A DNA stretch of 64,000 bases from Myxococcaceae bacterium (GCA_003818285.1 RPRB01000004.1:1-64000), one strand, 5' to 3'; shown: positions 17,064 through 27,826, counted from the first letter of the stretch. A program made the numbers and translations. The notes: generated by a model not told the origin, from the letters alone.

Positions 17064-19772
17064 TCAGCTCAGCCAGAAGTACGCGGTGCCCACCAGGGCG
17101 CGCCGGTCCACCACCTTGCCTCGCGCGGTGCGCTCGGCCAGGGAGCGGTCCTTGAGGCCGTAGCGGGTCTCCTCCTCGTTGCGGAGGGCAGCCAGACGGC
17201 GCCGGTGCTCGCGCTCCGCCCGCTCGATGGCCGCCCGCGCCCGGGCCCGCTCCGCCCCATCCTCGACTCCCACGAGACGCGCCCGGGCCTCCTCCCAGCT
17301 CGCCCGCGCCCGGGCCAGCGCCTCGCGCGGCTCGAGCAGGCACTCCTCGGCGTAGCGATCCGCCTGCTCCCGGAGTCGATCGAGCTCGTGCTGGTTGCGC
17401 CGCTCCGCCTCGCGGAGCAGGCCCTCCCGCGCCGCGGACAGCGCCCGCTCCTGGGCGTGAGCGACGGAGATGGCCGCCGGCGGCCGGAGCTGTCCCTCGC
17501 GTGCCGGCAGGCGGGCGAGTAGCGCCGCGTCCTCGGGCGGCAGCGCCCGGAACCCGTCCCGCTCCCTGAGGAGCACCAGGTGCAGGAGACGCTCGTCGGG
17601 GAGCAGTCCCGTCGCCTCGAAGCGATAGACGAACCACCAGCCCTCGCTTCCCGCCAGCCGGGCGAGCCGCGAGGGGAGGGTGGAGGCGTCGAGCTGGAGC
17701 CAGTGCACTCCATCGGCCGGGCTCGCGCGCACCGCGCCTGCCGCGACGCTCACGGTGCGGCCGCGGGCTTCCTTCCCCAGGACGTGACGGGTGAAGGCGC
17801 GGGCGTTCCGCCGGTGCCGGTCCACCGCCGCCTCGGCCTCCTCCCCGGCCATCCGGAGTCTCCGGCGCACCTCGCCGTCGAATCGTTCGAGGAGCAGGGA
17901 GCGGGCCTGCGTCATCCGCGCGTCGATGCGGTGCTCGAGGTCGTCGCGGAGCGCATCGAACGCGCGGGCGATCTCCACGGTGGACCGGCACGACTGGTAG
18001 ATGTCCAGGACGCGCTTCTCGAAGTCGATCCCGGTCTCCAGCGCCCCGAGGATCTCGTCCGAGGCGCCGAACACCCCGTCGAAGAGGTGGAGCTTCCGCT
18101 CCAGCAGCTCGTACAGCCGGGCGTCGGCGGCGTTCTGGCGGTTGAGGAAGTTGAGCACCAGGACGTCCCGTTGCTGCCCGTAGCGATGGCAGCGGCCGAT
18201 GCGCTGCTCGATGCGCTGCGGGTTCCAGGGCAGGTCGTAGTTCACGACCAGGTTGCAGAACTGGAGATTGAGCACCTCGGCCCCGGCCTCTGTCGAGAGG
18301 AGGATCTCGGTGCGCTCGCGGAACTCGTCCACCAGGGCCTGACGCTCCTCAGGCGTCCCCGCGTCGCCGGAGAGGAGCGAGATCCGCCCGGCCCAGCCGT
18401 GCGCGGCGAGCAGGTCGGCGAGGTAGCCCTGCGTCCGCCGCGACTCGGTGAAGACCACCGCCTTCTCCGGCCACTGGTGCGCGCGGGCGACGGTGAAGAG
18501 CCGATCCAGCGCCCGCTTCAGCGCCTCGCCCTTGGCGTTCACCCGGATCGATTCGGCGCGCGCGGCGTAGCGCTCCAGCTCGAACGCCTCCGCCTCGAGG
18601 GTGGCCGGGGCGGGAAGGGTGGGGCGGCCGGGCTCGTCCTCCCAGGCCTCGGCCTCCTCGGCCCAGGCGCTCGCCTCCTCGGGCTCGAAGGCCCCCCTCT
18701 CCCCGGCGCCGCGCCTCGCCGCGTCGATGCGCCGGCGCAGGCTCTCGGCCAGGCGCCGCAGGGTGGGCGCGATGGCGTACGTCGAGGAGGCGAGGAGCTT
18801 CCGGTAGACGAGGGTGAGAAGCGTCCTCTTCCCCGGCTCGATCGCCGCCGTCTCGCTGCGGCGGAGGTACTCGGACACCTCGTCGTAGAGCGACTGCTCC
18901 TCGTCGGAGGGCGCGAAGTCCTCCACCATGCTCCGGCGATTGGTGAAGCGGACGTACTCCCGCACCTGCCGGCGCAGTGTGCGGTGCACCACCGGGGAGA
19001 GGCGCTCGCGGAGCTCCTGGACCGGCCCGTCGGGAAGGCCGCCCACCTCGGGGTCCACCGAGTAGCGGCTCTTGAAGGCGTGCTCCGGGCCGAGGATCTG
19101 CTCGTCGAGGAAGGACATCAACCCGAACAGCTCCATCAGCTCGTTCTGGAGCGGAGTGGCGGTGAGGAGCAGCTTCGGCCGGTCGCCCAGCGCGTCCCGG
19201 AGGGCCCGGGCGATCTTGTTCCCCGCCCGGTGCGCGTTCCGGAGCCGGTGCGCCTCGTCGATGACCACCAGGTCCCAGGGGAGCTGCCGGATCTGCTCGG
19301 CCCGTCCCGCGGCGAAGGGGTGGCTGGCGATGACCGGCACCGGCTGCTGGAAGGGGTTGTGCCCCGTGCGCCCGGCCCGCCCGTCGACGATCACCGACTC
19401 GAGCTCGAACTTGTCCTGGAGCTCCGCCTGCCACTGCGCGCGCAAGGTGGCGGGGGTGAGCACCAGGACCCGCCCCTTCCCCTCGGCCACCAGCTGGGCG
19501 AGGACGATGCCTGCCTCGATGGTCTTCCCCAGCCCCACCTCGTCGGCGAGCATGCATCCGCCCCGCGGGAGCGAGTCGAGCGCGAACGCCGCCGCCTCCA
19601 CCTGATGCGGATTGAGGTCGACCCGCGCCTCCGAGAGCGCCGCGGCGAGCCGGTCCGTGGCCCGGCCTGCCTTGAGCGCCAGCTCCTCGGCCAGCAGCCG
19701 CTGATGAAAACGCGTGAGCGGGGTCTCCCCCGCGAGCTTCTCCCGGACCGGCTCCGCCACTCCACCCCTCAT
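17064..19772 (-). CDS. SNF2/RapA-type DEAH helicase
   Basis: The 902-residue protein is a superfamily 2 Swi2/Snf2-type ATPase. Motif I is DEVGLGKTIEAG (Lys83), motif II is DEAH at 172-175, motif III is LLLTATPLQNE, and the second RecA lobe ends with QRIGRCHRYGQ (motif VI). About 350 residues of Arg/Glu-rich, partly coiled-coil sequence follow and are not recognised. Such proteins translocate on double-stranded DNA to remodel protein-DNA complexes; RapA recycles RNA polymerase. Related helicases occur in phage-defence systems such as DISARM (DrmD), but no methylase, DrmA/B or nuclease gene is adjacent. The ATG at 19772 is the only good start. It leads the leftward pair with the hybrid kinase. 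Confidence 0.88.
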   Translation of the reverse strand: MRGGVAEPVREKLAGETPLTRFHQRLLAEELALKAGRATDRLAAALSEARVDLNPHQVEAAAFALDSLPRGGCMLADEVGLGKTIEAGIVLAQLVAEGKGRVLVLTPATLRAQWQAELQDKFELESVIVDGRAGRTGHNPFQQPVPVIASHPFAAGRAEQIRQLPWDLVVIDEAHRLRNAHRAGNKIARALRDALGDRPKLLLTATPLQNELMELFGLMSFLDEQILGPEHAFKSRYSVDPEVGGLPDGPVQELRERLSPVVHRTLRRQVREYVRFTNRRSMVEDFAPSDEEQSLYDEVSEYLRRSETAAIEPGKRTLLTLVYRKLLASSTYAIAPTLRRLAESLRRRIDAARRGAGERGAFEPEEASAWAEEAEAWEDEPGRPTLPAPATLEAEAFELERYAARAESIRVNAKGEALKRALDRLFTVARAHQWPEKAVVFTESRRTQGYLADLLAAHGWAGRISLLSGDAGTPEERQALVDEFRERTEILLSTEAGAEVLNLQFCNLVVNYDLPWNPQRIEQRIGRCHRYGQQRDVLVLNFLNRQNAADARLYELLERKLHLFDGVFGASDEILGALETGIDFEKRVLDIYQSCRSTVEIARAFDALRDDLEHRIDARMTQARSLLLERFDGEVRRRLRMAGEEAEAAVDRHRRNARAFTRHVLGKEARGRTVSVAAGAVRASPADGVHWLQLDASTLPSRLARLAGSEGWWFVYRFEATGLLPDERLLHLVLLRERDGFRALPPEDAALLARLPAREGQLRPPAAISVAHAQERALSAAREGLLREAERRNQHELDRLREQADRYAEECLLEPREALARARASWEEARARLVGVEDGAERARARAAIERAEREHRRRLAALRNEEETRYGLKDRSLAERTARGKVVDRRALVGTAYFWLS

Positions 19773-19943
19773 TCCAACGTGGGGACCGTCGACACTGGCG
19801 GCCCGGCCCGAAGTCTATCGCGGCTGGATCGATTCCCATGCGCAGCGACGGCTCCAGTTGCCACCGGAGCGGTGATCGCCCCCGACGATGTCCGCTGAAT
19901 CCGGGGAGACTTCGGGTGGGCCTGCGTGCCAACCTCCGGGCGC

Positions 19944-22040
19944 ATGCGGGTCCGTGACTGGGGGGTCTTCGTCTCCATCGCGCTCGGCTGTGCCACGGCG
20001 CCCAGCAAGCCGCCGCCCACCGACTTCGCCGCCGTCGAGCGGGCGCGCATCGCCGAGCTGGAGCTCGCCCGCGACACGCGAGGCGAGGTGCTCGTTTCCC
20101 GTGCCCGACTCCACGCCGATCCGACGGTCCGCGCCCGGGCCCTGCTCGCCCTGGGCCGGGTGCAGGACCTCTCCACCGCCCCGAAGGTCGCCGAGGCGCT
20201 GACCGACCCGGTGCCGGCCGTGCGCGGCGCCGCGGCCTTCGCCGCCGGGGAGCTCGCCCTCGCATGGGAGCCGGTACCGGACGAGACCCGGGCCCTCCTC
20301 GCCCAGGCGCTGCTCGACGCCGAGGCAAAGGAGACCGATGCCACGGCAAGGCTCCTGGAGGTGGACGCGCTCGGCCGGGTGCGCACGCCCGCCGCGCTCG
20401 AGCGGCTCACGCTGCTGCTCGCCGTGCCCACCGGGCAGCGCGCGGACGAGACCGACCCCCGCAGCGAGGTTCCGGTCCGTGCCGCCATCGCCCTCGGGGT
20501 CGCCGCCCGCGCGAAGGCGCCGGTTCCGGACAGCGCTCGACCCGGGCTCGAGCGGCTGTCCGGTGCGCTGCTCGCTCCGTACCGCTGGGCCGGTGTGTAC
20601 GCGCTGGCCCAGATGAAGACGCCCGCGGCCCGGCCGCTGCTCCTCGGCGCCCTGCGCGACGACGATCCGGAGGTCCGCGCCATCGCCGCGAAGGGCGTGT
20701 CCGACCTCGCGCTGGCCGAGGACACGGCGGCGCTCCGGGCCGTGCTGCGCGACCTCGACGGTCGGGTCGCCGCGGAGGCCGTCCGGGGGCTGGTCACCCT
20801 GGCGTCCCGCTGCGCCCCGGGGCCGTGCACCCCCGCCGAGGCGCTCGGCGAGCTGGATGCCCGTGCCGCCGGGCTCGGAGCGGCGAGCCTCCCCCAGGCG
20901 GTGCCGCCGCTCCTCGCCCTGGCCCAGGCGCCGGTGCCCGAGTCCGCCCGCCGCGTGCTGGTGCGGTTGCGGACGAGCCTCCGCGCCTCGGCGGAGACGG
21001 CGCCGGACGCGGTGCGGGCCACGGCGGCCTGGCTCGATTGCCGGATGGCGGCCGCCGAGGATCGCCAGCGGGGCTGGCTCGACGAGACGCTCCGCTGCGG
21101 TCACGACCGCGTCCCCGAGGTGCGCCGGCTCCGGCTCGGGCTGGAGGCCGTCGCCGCGAGCCCGCGCTTGGCCGAGGCGCGGGTCCAGAAGACGCTCCTG
21201 CCGTTCCTCGCTCACGCCTCGCCCCAGATCCGCGCCGCGGCCGCGGCGGTCGTCCCCGGCACGAAGGCGCCCGAGCTGACGCCGGCGCTCCGGCCCCTCC
21301 TTCAAGATCAGGACCCGATCGTGCGGGCCTCGGCCGTGGAGGCGCTGGTGGCGGTCGGCGACCGCGCGTCCGCGCCGGGCATCCTCGGCGGCGCGCGCAC
21401 GGCGACGGTCGACGTGGTCACCACCTACGCCGAGGCGCTGATCAAGCTGAAACCCGAGGGCGCCGCCGGCGTCGCTCGCCAGTGGCTCGGCTCGCCGCAG
21501 GCGCACGTCCGGCACGAAGGGGCCCGGGTGTTGACCGCGCTCGAGAGCACGCCCGTCCGGGCTCCCGCGCTGCCGGCGAAGGCCGAGGCCCCGTCCGCGC
21601 CGCCCCTGGTCCAGGGGTCCCTCTGGCGCATCGAGACCGCGCATGGGCCGGTGGTCATCGCCCCGGACGTCGAGGATGCCCCGGTGACGGTGGCCCAGCT
21701 CTCCCGCCTCGCGCGCGAGGGGTACTTCCGTGGCCTCACCTTCCACCGCGTCGTCCCCGACTTCGTGGTGCAGGGCGGCGACCCGCGCGGGGACGGGGAA
21801 GGGGGCCCGGGCTTCACCCTCCCCTGCGAGGTCTCCCCCCGGACCTACCTCCGCGGGACCGTGGGGATGGCGCTGGCCGGGAAGGACACCGGGGGCAGCC
21901 AGCTCTTCGTCTCCCTCTCCCCCCAGCCCCACCTCGACGGGCGTTACACCATCATCGGAACGGTGGTCTCCGGGATGGAAGCGCTGGACGGCATGGTGGA
22001 GGGAGACACACTCTCCGACTGGGTCGTGCTCAGCCCTTGA
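19944..22040 (+). CDS. Lipoprotein with HEAT repeats and a C-terminal cyclophilin domain
   Basis: The 698-residue product starts with a short signal ending in IALGC, a lipobox, so it is probably membrane-anchored outside the cytoplasm. Residues of about 40-550 are Ala/Leu/Arg-rich alpha-helical HEAT-like repeats (for example DPTVRARALLALG and DDPEVRAIAAKGV). From about residue 558 it is a cyclophilin-type peptidyl-prolyl isomerase, with FHRVVPDFVVQGGDPRGDG and GSQLFVSLSPQPHLDGRYTI. Key residues of the proline pocket (Arg, Phe, Gln) are present, although the Trp position is not conserved as in human CypA. A likely role is folding of envelope proteins, with the repeats binding clients. The ATG at 19944 gives the best signal peptide. 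Confidence 0.85.
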   Translation: MRVRDWGVFVSIALGCATAPSKPPPTDFAAVERARIAELELARDTRGEVLVSRARLHADPTVRARALLALGRVQDLSTAPKVAEALTDPVPAVRGAAAFAAGELALAWEPVPDETRALLAQALLDAEAKETDATARLLEVDALGRVRTPAALERLTLLLAVPTGQRADETDPRSEVPVRAAIALGVAARAKAPVPDSARPGLERLSGALLAPYRWAGVYALAQMKTPAARPLLLGALRDDDPEVRAIAAKGVSDLALAEDTAALRAVLRDLDGRVAAEAVRGLVTLASRCAPGPCTPAEALGELDARAAGLGAASLPQAVPPLLALAQAPVPESARRVLVRLRTSLRASAETAPDAVRATAAWLDCRMAAAEDRQRGWLDETLRCGHDRVPEVRRLRLGLEAVAASPRLAEARVQKTLLPFLAHASPQIRAAAAAVVPGTKAPELTPALRPLLQDQDPIVRASAVEALVAVGDRASAPGILGGARTATVDVVTTYAEALIKLKPEGAAGVARQWLGSPQAHVRHEGARVLTALESTPVRAPALPAKAEAPSAPPLVQGSLWRIETAHGPVVIAPDVEDAPVTVAQLSRLAREGYFRGLTFHRVVPDFVVQGGDPRGDGEGGPGFTLPCEVSPRTYLRGTVGMALAGKDTGGSQLFVSLSPQPHLDGRYTIIGTVVSGMEALDGMVEGDTLSDWVVLSP

Positions 22041-22079
22041 GTGAAAAACGAGGTCTCTGAGACGTCGTCGGAGTTTTGG

Positions 22080-22109
22080 TTGGCGCACCGGACCCGCCGG
22101 GCGTAAAAG
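22080..22109 (+). promoter_or_regulatory. Candidate promoter for the acyl-CoA cluster
   Basis: TTGGCG at 22080-22085 and TAAAAG at 22104-22109 are 18 bases apart in a locally AT-richer gap, 38 bases before the next start codon. A small palindrome GTCTC-T-GAGAC lies upstream at 22053-22063 and may be an operator or part of a weak terminator for the preceding gene. Confidence 0.35.
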
Positions 22110-22146
22110 CACAAACCCTCGAAACAGCGGGAGATTCGGTCGGAAA

Positions 22147-23145
22147 ATGGCCAGGGTGGCGAACTCGGGCCCGGTGCCTGTGGTGGTGATGGGGCTCGGG
22201 GCCATCGGGCGGGAGATCGCGCGCGCGTCCTTGCAGTCGGAGGAGGTGACGCTGGTCGGGGCCGTGGACACTCATCCTGCCTTGGTGGGCAAGCGACTGG
22301 ACGAGCTGGGGGTCCCTTCCCCCATCCAGGTCGAGCCGGCGCTCCGTCGTGGCCCGGCCCGGGGCCGGCGGCCGGTGGTGCTCCACGCGACGGGCTCCTC
22401 CTTTCCGGCGGTGGCCGAGCAGCTGCTCGCGGCGGTGAAGGAGGGGCACCCGGTGGTCTCGACGTGCGAGGAGCTCGTCTTCCCCTGGGTCCGCTATCCG
22501 GAGCTCTCCGACCGGCTGGAGCGTGCTGCCCAGCGCGCCGGTGTCTCCGTGCTCGGAACCGGGGTCAATCCGGGCTTCGTCCTCGATCGGCTGGCGGCCA
22601 CCCTGGGGCAGACCGTGGGGCCGGTGCGGCACGTCCTCGCCCGGCGGGTGGTGGACGCGCGGGGGAGGCGCGAGGCGCTGCAGCGGAAGATCGGCGCCGG
22701 CCTCACCGAGGACGAGTTCGATGCCCTGGCCGCCAAGAACGCGGTGGGACACGTGGGCCTGCTCGAGTCGGCGGCGCTGTGCGCCCTGGGCCTCGGGCTG
22801 GACCTCGACGAGTACGAGGAGGAGCTCACCCCGGTCCTCGCCCACGAGGACATTCCGGGCGGCGCCTTCGTCGTGCCCCGGGGCCGAGTGGCCGGCGTGA
22901 ATCAGACCGTCGTCGGCCTGGTGGACGGGCAGGAGAGGGTGCGTCTCGAGCTGATGCTTGCCCTGGGAGCAGAGCCCCCGGGAGACCAGATCGTCATTGA
23001 ATCCGACACTCCTCTTCGCGTCGAGATCCCCGGCGGGATTCCGGGGGACTCCGCCACCGCTCAGCTCGTGGTACACGCCGCTCCACGCGTCGCAGCCGCG
23101 GAGTCGGGGCTTCTCACCGTGCTCGATCTTCCGGCGGGACGCTGA
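22147..23145 (+). CDS. DapB-like NAD(P)-binding dehydrogenase (2,4-diaminopentanoate dehydrogenase-like)
   Basis: The 332-residue protein has an N-terminal Rossmann fold, VVMGLGAIGREIAR (GxGxxG), and resembles the DapB-N-containing family that includes 2,4-diaminopentanoate dehydrogenase of ornithine fermentation. VVSTCEELVFPW and GTGVNPGFVLDRL are typical of that family. Dihydrodipicolinate reductase itself is shorter and has a different C-terminus. The gene is followed after 18 bases by two MaoC-type hydratase genes and then an acyl-CoA dehydrogenase, so a role in amino-acid or short-chain acyl catabolism is likely. The substrate is not determined by the sequence. Confidence 0.75.
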   Translation: MARVANSGPVPVVVMGLGAIGREIARASLQSEEVTLVGAVDTHPALVGKRLDELGVPSPIQVEPALRRGPARGRRPVVLHATGSSFPAVAEQLLAAVKEGHPVVSTCEELVFPWVRYPELSDRLERAAQRAGVSVLGTGVNPGFVLDRLAATLGQTVGPVRHVLARRVVDARGRREALQRKIGAGLTEDEFDALAAKNAVGHVGLLESAALCALGLGLDLDEYEEELTPVLAHEDIPGGAFVVPRGRVAGVNQTVVGLVDGQERVRLELMLALGAEPPGDQIVIESDTPLRVEIPGGIPGDSATAQLVVHAAPRVAAAESGLLTVLDLPAGR

Positions 23146-23163
23146 TCCGCCAAAGGACCTGAC

Positions 23164-23610
23164 ATGCTGGACAAGAACGCCATCGGCCGCTCGTCACCGC
23201 CGACCCTGAACGAGGTCGAGAAGGGTTCGATCCGCCGATTCGCCGAGGCGCTCGGCGACTTCAACCCGATGTACTACGACGAGGAGTACGCCCGCGCTGC
23301 GGGCTACCCCACCATCGTCGCCCCGCCCACGTTCCCGGCGAGCTTCCACTCGGCCGCGGACCTCCGCGAGCTCCTCGGGGTGGGGATCAAGAGCCTGCTG
23401 CATGCCGAACAGGCCTTCGAGTACGACCGTCCCATCTTCGCCGGCGACCGCATCTACGTGTCCACCCGGGTGGCAGAGGTGCTGGAGCGGACTGGCCCGG
23501 CGGGCAAGATGGACGTCGCGGTCATCGAGGACGAGGGGCGCGACGAGGAAGGCAACCTGGTCTTCAAGGCCCGGCGCACGCTGGTGGTGCGCGCGAGCAA
23601 GGAGAGCTGA
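23164..23610 (+). CDS. MaoC-like dehydratase subunit, HadA type
   Basis: The 148-residue protein is a hot-dog-fold FAS1-like/MaoC N-terminal domain. It has ALGDFNPMYYDEEYARAAGY followed by IVAPPTFPASF, the pattern of the non-catalytic, substrate-binding subunit of two-part (R)-3-hydroxyacyl dehydratases such as mycobacterial HadA. The canonical catalytic His of DxNPxHxD is Tyr here. It sits six bases upstream of the catalytic MaoC gene, consistent with a heterodimer. The reaction would be reversible dehydration of (R)-3-hydroxyacyl-CoA or -ACP to the trans-2-enoyl thioester. Confidence 0.85.
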   Translation: MLDKNAIGRSSPPTLNEVEKGSIRRFAEALGDFNPMYYDEEYARAAGYPTIVAPPTFPASFHSAADLRELLGVGIKSLLHAEQAFEYDRPIFAGDRIYVSTRVAEVLERTGPAGKMDVAVIEDEGRDEEGNLVFKARRTLVVRASKES

Positions 23611-23616
23611 TCGGCG

Positions 23617-24255
23617 ATGGCATCACGCAAGCTCTACTTCGAGGCGGTCCGCGTGGGGGAGGAGCTCCCGGCGCTGACGAAGACGCCGGTGGACCGGGTG
23701 CAGCTGGCTCGCTACGCGGGGGCCTCCGGCGACTTCAACCCGGTCCACGTCGACGAGACCTATGCCAAGAGCCTCGGCATGCCGAGCGTGTACGCGCCCG
23801 GGATGCTGATCATGGGATTCCTCGGGCAGCTGGTGTCCGACTGGGCGCGTGGCGCGCAGCTCCGGCGGTACTCGGTGAAGTTCTCGAAGATCGTCTGGCC
23901 CGGGGACACCGTGGTCTGCAAGGGCAGGGTGACCGAGCGCTGGGGCGACGAGGGTCGGTACTTCGCCGAGCTGGACCTCTGGGCCGAGAACCAGAAGGGC
24001 GAGCTGGTGCTCCGCGGCGGGGCGCAGATCCAGCTCTTCCTCTCCCTGGAGGACGAGAACCGCCAGCGCTCCGGCCAGCCGCCGGTGGTGGTGCCCGCTC
24101 CCAGGGAGAGCATCCTTCCACCGGCGCCCCCGACGTCTGCCCCCCGGAAGGAGCCCGCGGTCGCAGCGCCGGTGTCCGGGGTCAAGAAGGCCACCCCGCG
24201 GGAATCCCACGCCCTGCGCAAGGTGCCCGAGGCGAAGAAGTCGACCAAGAAGTAG
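23617..24255 (+). CDS. MaoC-like (R)-hydratase/dehydratase catalytic subunit with basic tail
   Basis: Residues 1-145 form a MaoC hot-dog domain with the catalytic SGDFNPVHVDETYA (Asp and His), then YAPGMLIMGFLGQLV. It is the likely active partner of the preceding HadA-type subunit. The family normally ends near residue 150. Here about 60 extra residues follow, a Pro/Ala-rich linker and a Lys-rich end (SGVKKATPRESHALRKV, then KKSTKK). That tail is disordered-looking and might bind nucleic acid or membranes; its role is unknown. SD sequence GGAGAGCTGATCGGCG precedes the ATG. The genes are tightly packed with the same codon use, so they form one transcript with the upstream pair. Confidence 0.87.
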   Translation: MASRKLYFEAVRVGEELPALTKTPVDRVQLARYAGASGDFNPVHVDETYAKSLGMPSVYAPGMLIMGFLGQLVSDWARGAQLRRYSVKFSKIVWPGDTVVCKGRVTERWGDEGRYFAELDLWAENQKGELVLRGGAQIQLFLSLEDENRQRSGQPPVVVPAPRESILPPAPPTSAPRKEPAVAAPVSGVKKATPRESHALRKVPEAKKSTKK

Positions 24256-24304
24256 GCCTGTCGGGGCCCTGAACCGACCTGCCAACGCGGGGCGTCATTT
24301 TGGA

Positions 24305-24361
24305 TTGACTCAAGAATCAGCCGGACACATGCTTCCCCCACGTCCCGTTGATTCTGGAGTC
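24305..24361 (+). promoter_or_regulatory. Inverted repeat over promoter and ribosome site of the acyl-CoA dehydrogenase
   Basis: GACTCAAGAATCA at 24307-24319 and TGATTCTGGAGTC at 24349-24361 are inverted copies matching at 12 of 13 positions, 29 bases apart. The left arm overlaps a TTGACT -35-like hexamer at 24305-24310. The right arm contains GGAG at 24356-24359, the ribosome site for the ATG at 24367. This could be a pair of operator half-sites or an RNA hairpin hiding the ribosome site. It implies that the dehydrogenase can be controlled separately from the genes upstream. Confidence 0.5.
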
Positions 24362-24366
24362 GACCG

Positions 24367-26211
<1,845 letters not shown>

Positions 26212-26362
26212 CCGTGCTTCCCACCGGCCCGGCCAGCCGAGTCGGTCCACGGCTCGCCGCGGCGCGCTGAGGCATCGTCAGAGAGGATGGTGACGTTCAC
26301 CAGCCTTGGTTTGCGCTATGTTCGGGCCGCCTGGAGACGGGCAGCCATCGCAAGGAGCGCAG

Positions 26363-27826
26363 GTGCTCGAAGAGTTCTTCGCACCGTTCCGCGAGAACAT
26401 CGTCGGGGTGAGACATAGTCTGCTCGGCCCCTATGGAGAGCGGCCTCTCGTCTATGCGGACTGGACCGCCAGCGGTCGTCTCTACCGGCCCATCGAGGAA
26501 CGCCTCCTCGAGGAGTTCGGGCCCCTGGTGGGCAACACCCACTCCGAAGCGAGCGCCACCGGGATGGCCATGACCCGGTCCTATCAGCGCGCCCAGGCGC
26601 TGCTGAAAGAGCATGTCGGCGCGGGCCCGGACGACGTGATCATCACCCAGGGCTCGGGAATGACGGCGGTGGTCAACAAGCTCCAGCGGATGCTCGGCCT
26701 TCGCCTCCCCGAGCAGCTGGCCCCGTTCTGCCGGCTCCCGCCGGAGCTGCACCCGGTGGTGCTGGTCACCCACATGGAGCACCACTCCAACCAGACCTCG
26801 TGGCTGGAGACCGTGGCCGACGTCGAGGTGATTCCCCCCGACGAGCAGGGACAGGTGGACCCGGCGGCGCTCGCCGAGATCCTGGAGCGCTACCGGGACC
26901 GTCCGCTGAAGATCGGCTCCTTCACCGCCTGCTCGAACGTGACCGGGGTACGCCCTCCGGTGCACGCCCTCGCCCGGCTGATGCACCAGCACGGCGGCTA
27001 CTGCTTCGTGGACTACGCCGCGTCCGCCCCGTACGTGGACATCAACATGCATCCACCGGACGAGCTGGAGAAGCTCGACGGGGTGTACTTCTCGCCGCAC
27101 AAGTTCCTCGGCGGACCGGGGTCGCCGGGAATCCTGGTGTTCGATTCACGGCTCTACCACAACCGAGTGCCCGATCAGCCCGGCGGTGGAACGGTGAACT
27201 GGACCAATCCCTGGAAGCGCCACAGCTTCGTCGATGGCATCGAAGCCCGCGAGGATGGGGGGACCCCCGGCTTCCTCCAGACCATCAAGGCGGCGCTGGC
27301 GGTCCAGCTCAAGGAGGCGATGGGCACCTCCCGGATCCAGGAGCGAGAGCACGAGCTGCTGCAGCTCCTTCTCCGCGGGCTGCGGACCATTCCCCGGTTG
27401 CACATCCTTGCCGACCACCTGGAATCGCGGCTGGCCATCGTGTCCTTCTACGTGGAGGACCTTCACTACAATCTCCTGGTCCGCCTCCTGAACGATCGCT
27501 TCGGGGTCCAGGTGCGCGGTGGCTGCTCCTGTGCCGGCACCTATGGGCACTACCTGCTCCACGTGGACCCGAACCGCTCGTCGTTGATCACCGACAAGAT
27601 CGACCTGGGCGACCTCTCGGAGAAGCCAGGCTGGGTGCGGATGTCGCTGCACCCCACCACCACCACCGAGGAGGTTCACGCCCTAGTCGAGGCGGTGCGG
27701 GAGTGCGTCCGGCACGGAAGCGAGTGGGGTGCGGACTACCGCTACTCCTCGCGGACCAACGAGTTCACCCTCCTGAGCGGAACGAGCGACGGTCCGGACA
27801 TCGAGCCGCTCTTCCGTCCCTCGTAG
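26363..27826 (+). CDS. Class V aminotransferase / cysteine desulfurase-like PLP enzyme
   Basis: The 487-residue protein is a fold-type I PLP enzyme of the NifS/selenocysteine-lyase-like group. FSPHKFLGGPGS holds the PLP lysine, CFVDYAASAP the PLP-binding Asp, and VRGGCSCAGTYGHY a cysteine-rich loop at the place where desulfurases have their persulfide cysteine. It opens with YADWTASGRLYRPIEE, like many class V enzymes. I choose GTG at 26363 because AAGGAG at 26352-26357 is a strong ribosome site five bases upstream; an ATG at 26318 is possible. A GTGA-CGT-TCAC palindrome sits at 26290-26300. No SufBCD or IscU genes are nearby, so a role outside Fe-S assembly is possible. Confidence 0.85.
   Translation: MLEEFFAPFRENIVGVRHSLLGPYGERPLVYADWTASGRLYRPIEERLLEEFGPLVGNTHSEASATGMAMTRSYQRAQALLKEHVGAGPDDVIITQGSGMTAVVNKLQRMLGLRLPEQLAPFCRLPPELHPVVLVTHMEHHSNQTSWLETVADVEVIPPDEQGQVDPAALAEILERYRDRPLKIGSFTACSNVTGVRPPVHALARLMHQHGGYCFVDYAASAPYVDINMHPPDELEKLDGVYFSPHKFLGGPGSPGILVFDSRLYHNRVPDQPGGGTVNWTNPWKRHSFVDGIEAREDGGTPGFLQTIKAALAVQLKEAMGTSRIQEREHELLQLLLRGLRTIPRLHILADHLESRLAIVSFYVEDLHYNLLVRLLNDRFGVQVRGGCSCAGTYGHYLLHVDPNRSSLITDKIDLGDLSEKPGWVRMSLHPTTTTEEVHALVEAVRECVRHGSEWGADYRYSSRTNEFTLLSGTSDGPDIEPLFRPS

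Noticed and set aside
17064-19772. DISARM or other named phage-defence system around the helicase
   Set aside because: Only the Snf2-like ATPase is present. No methylase, DrmA, DrmB, DrmC or nuclease gene lies nearby, and the neighbours are housekeeping genes.
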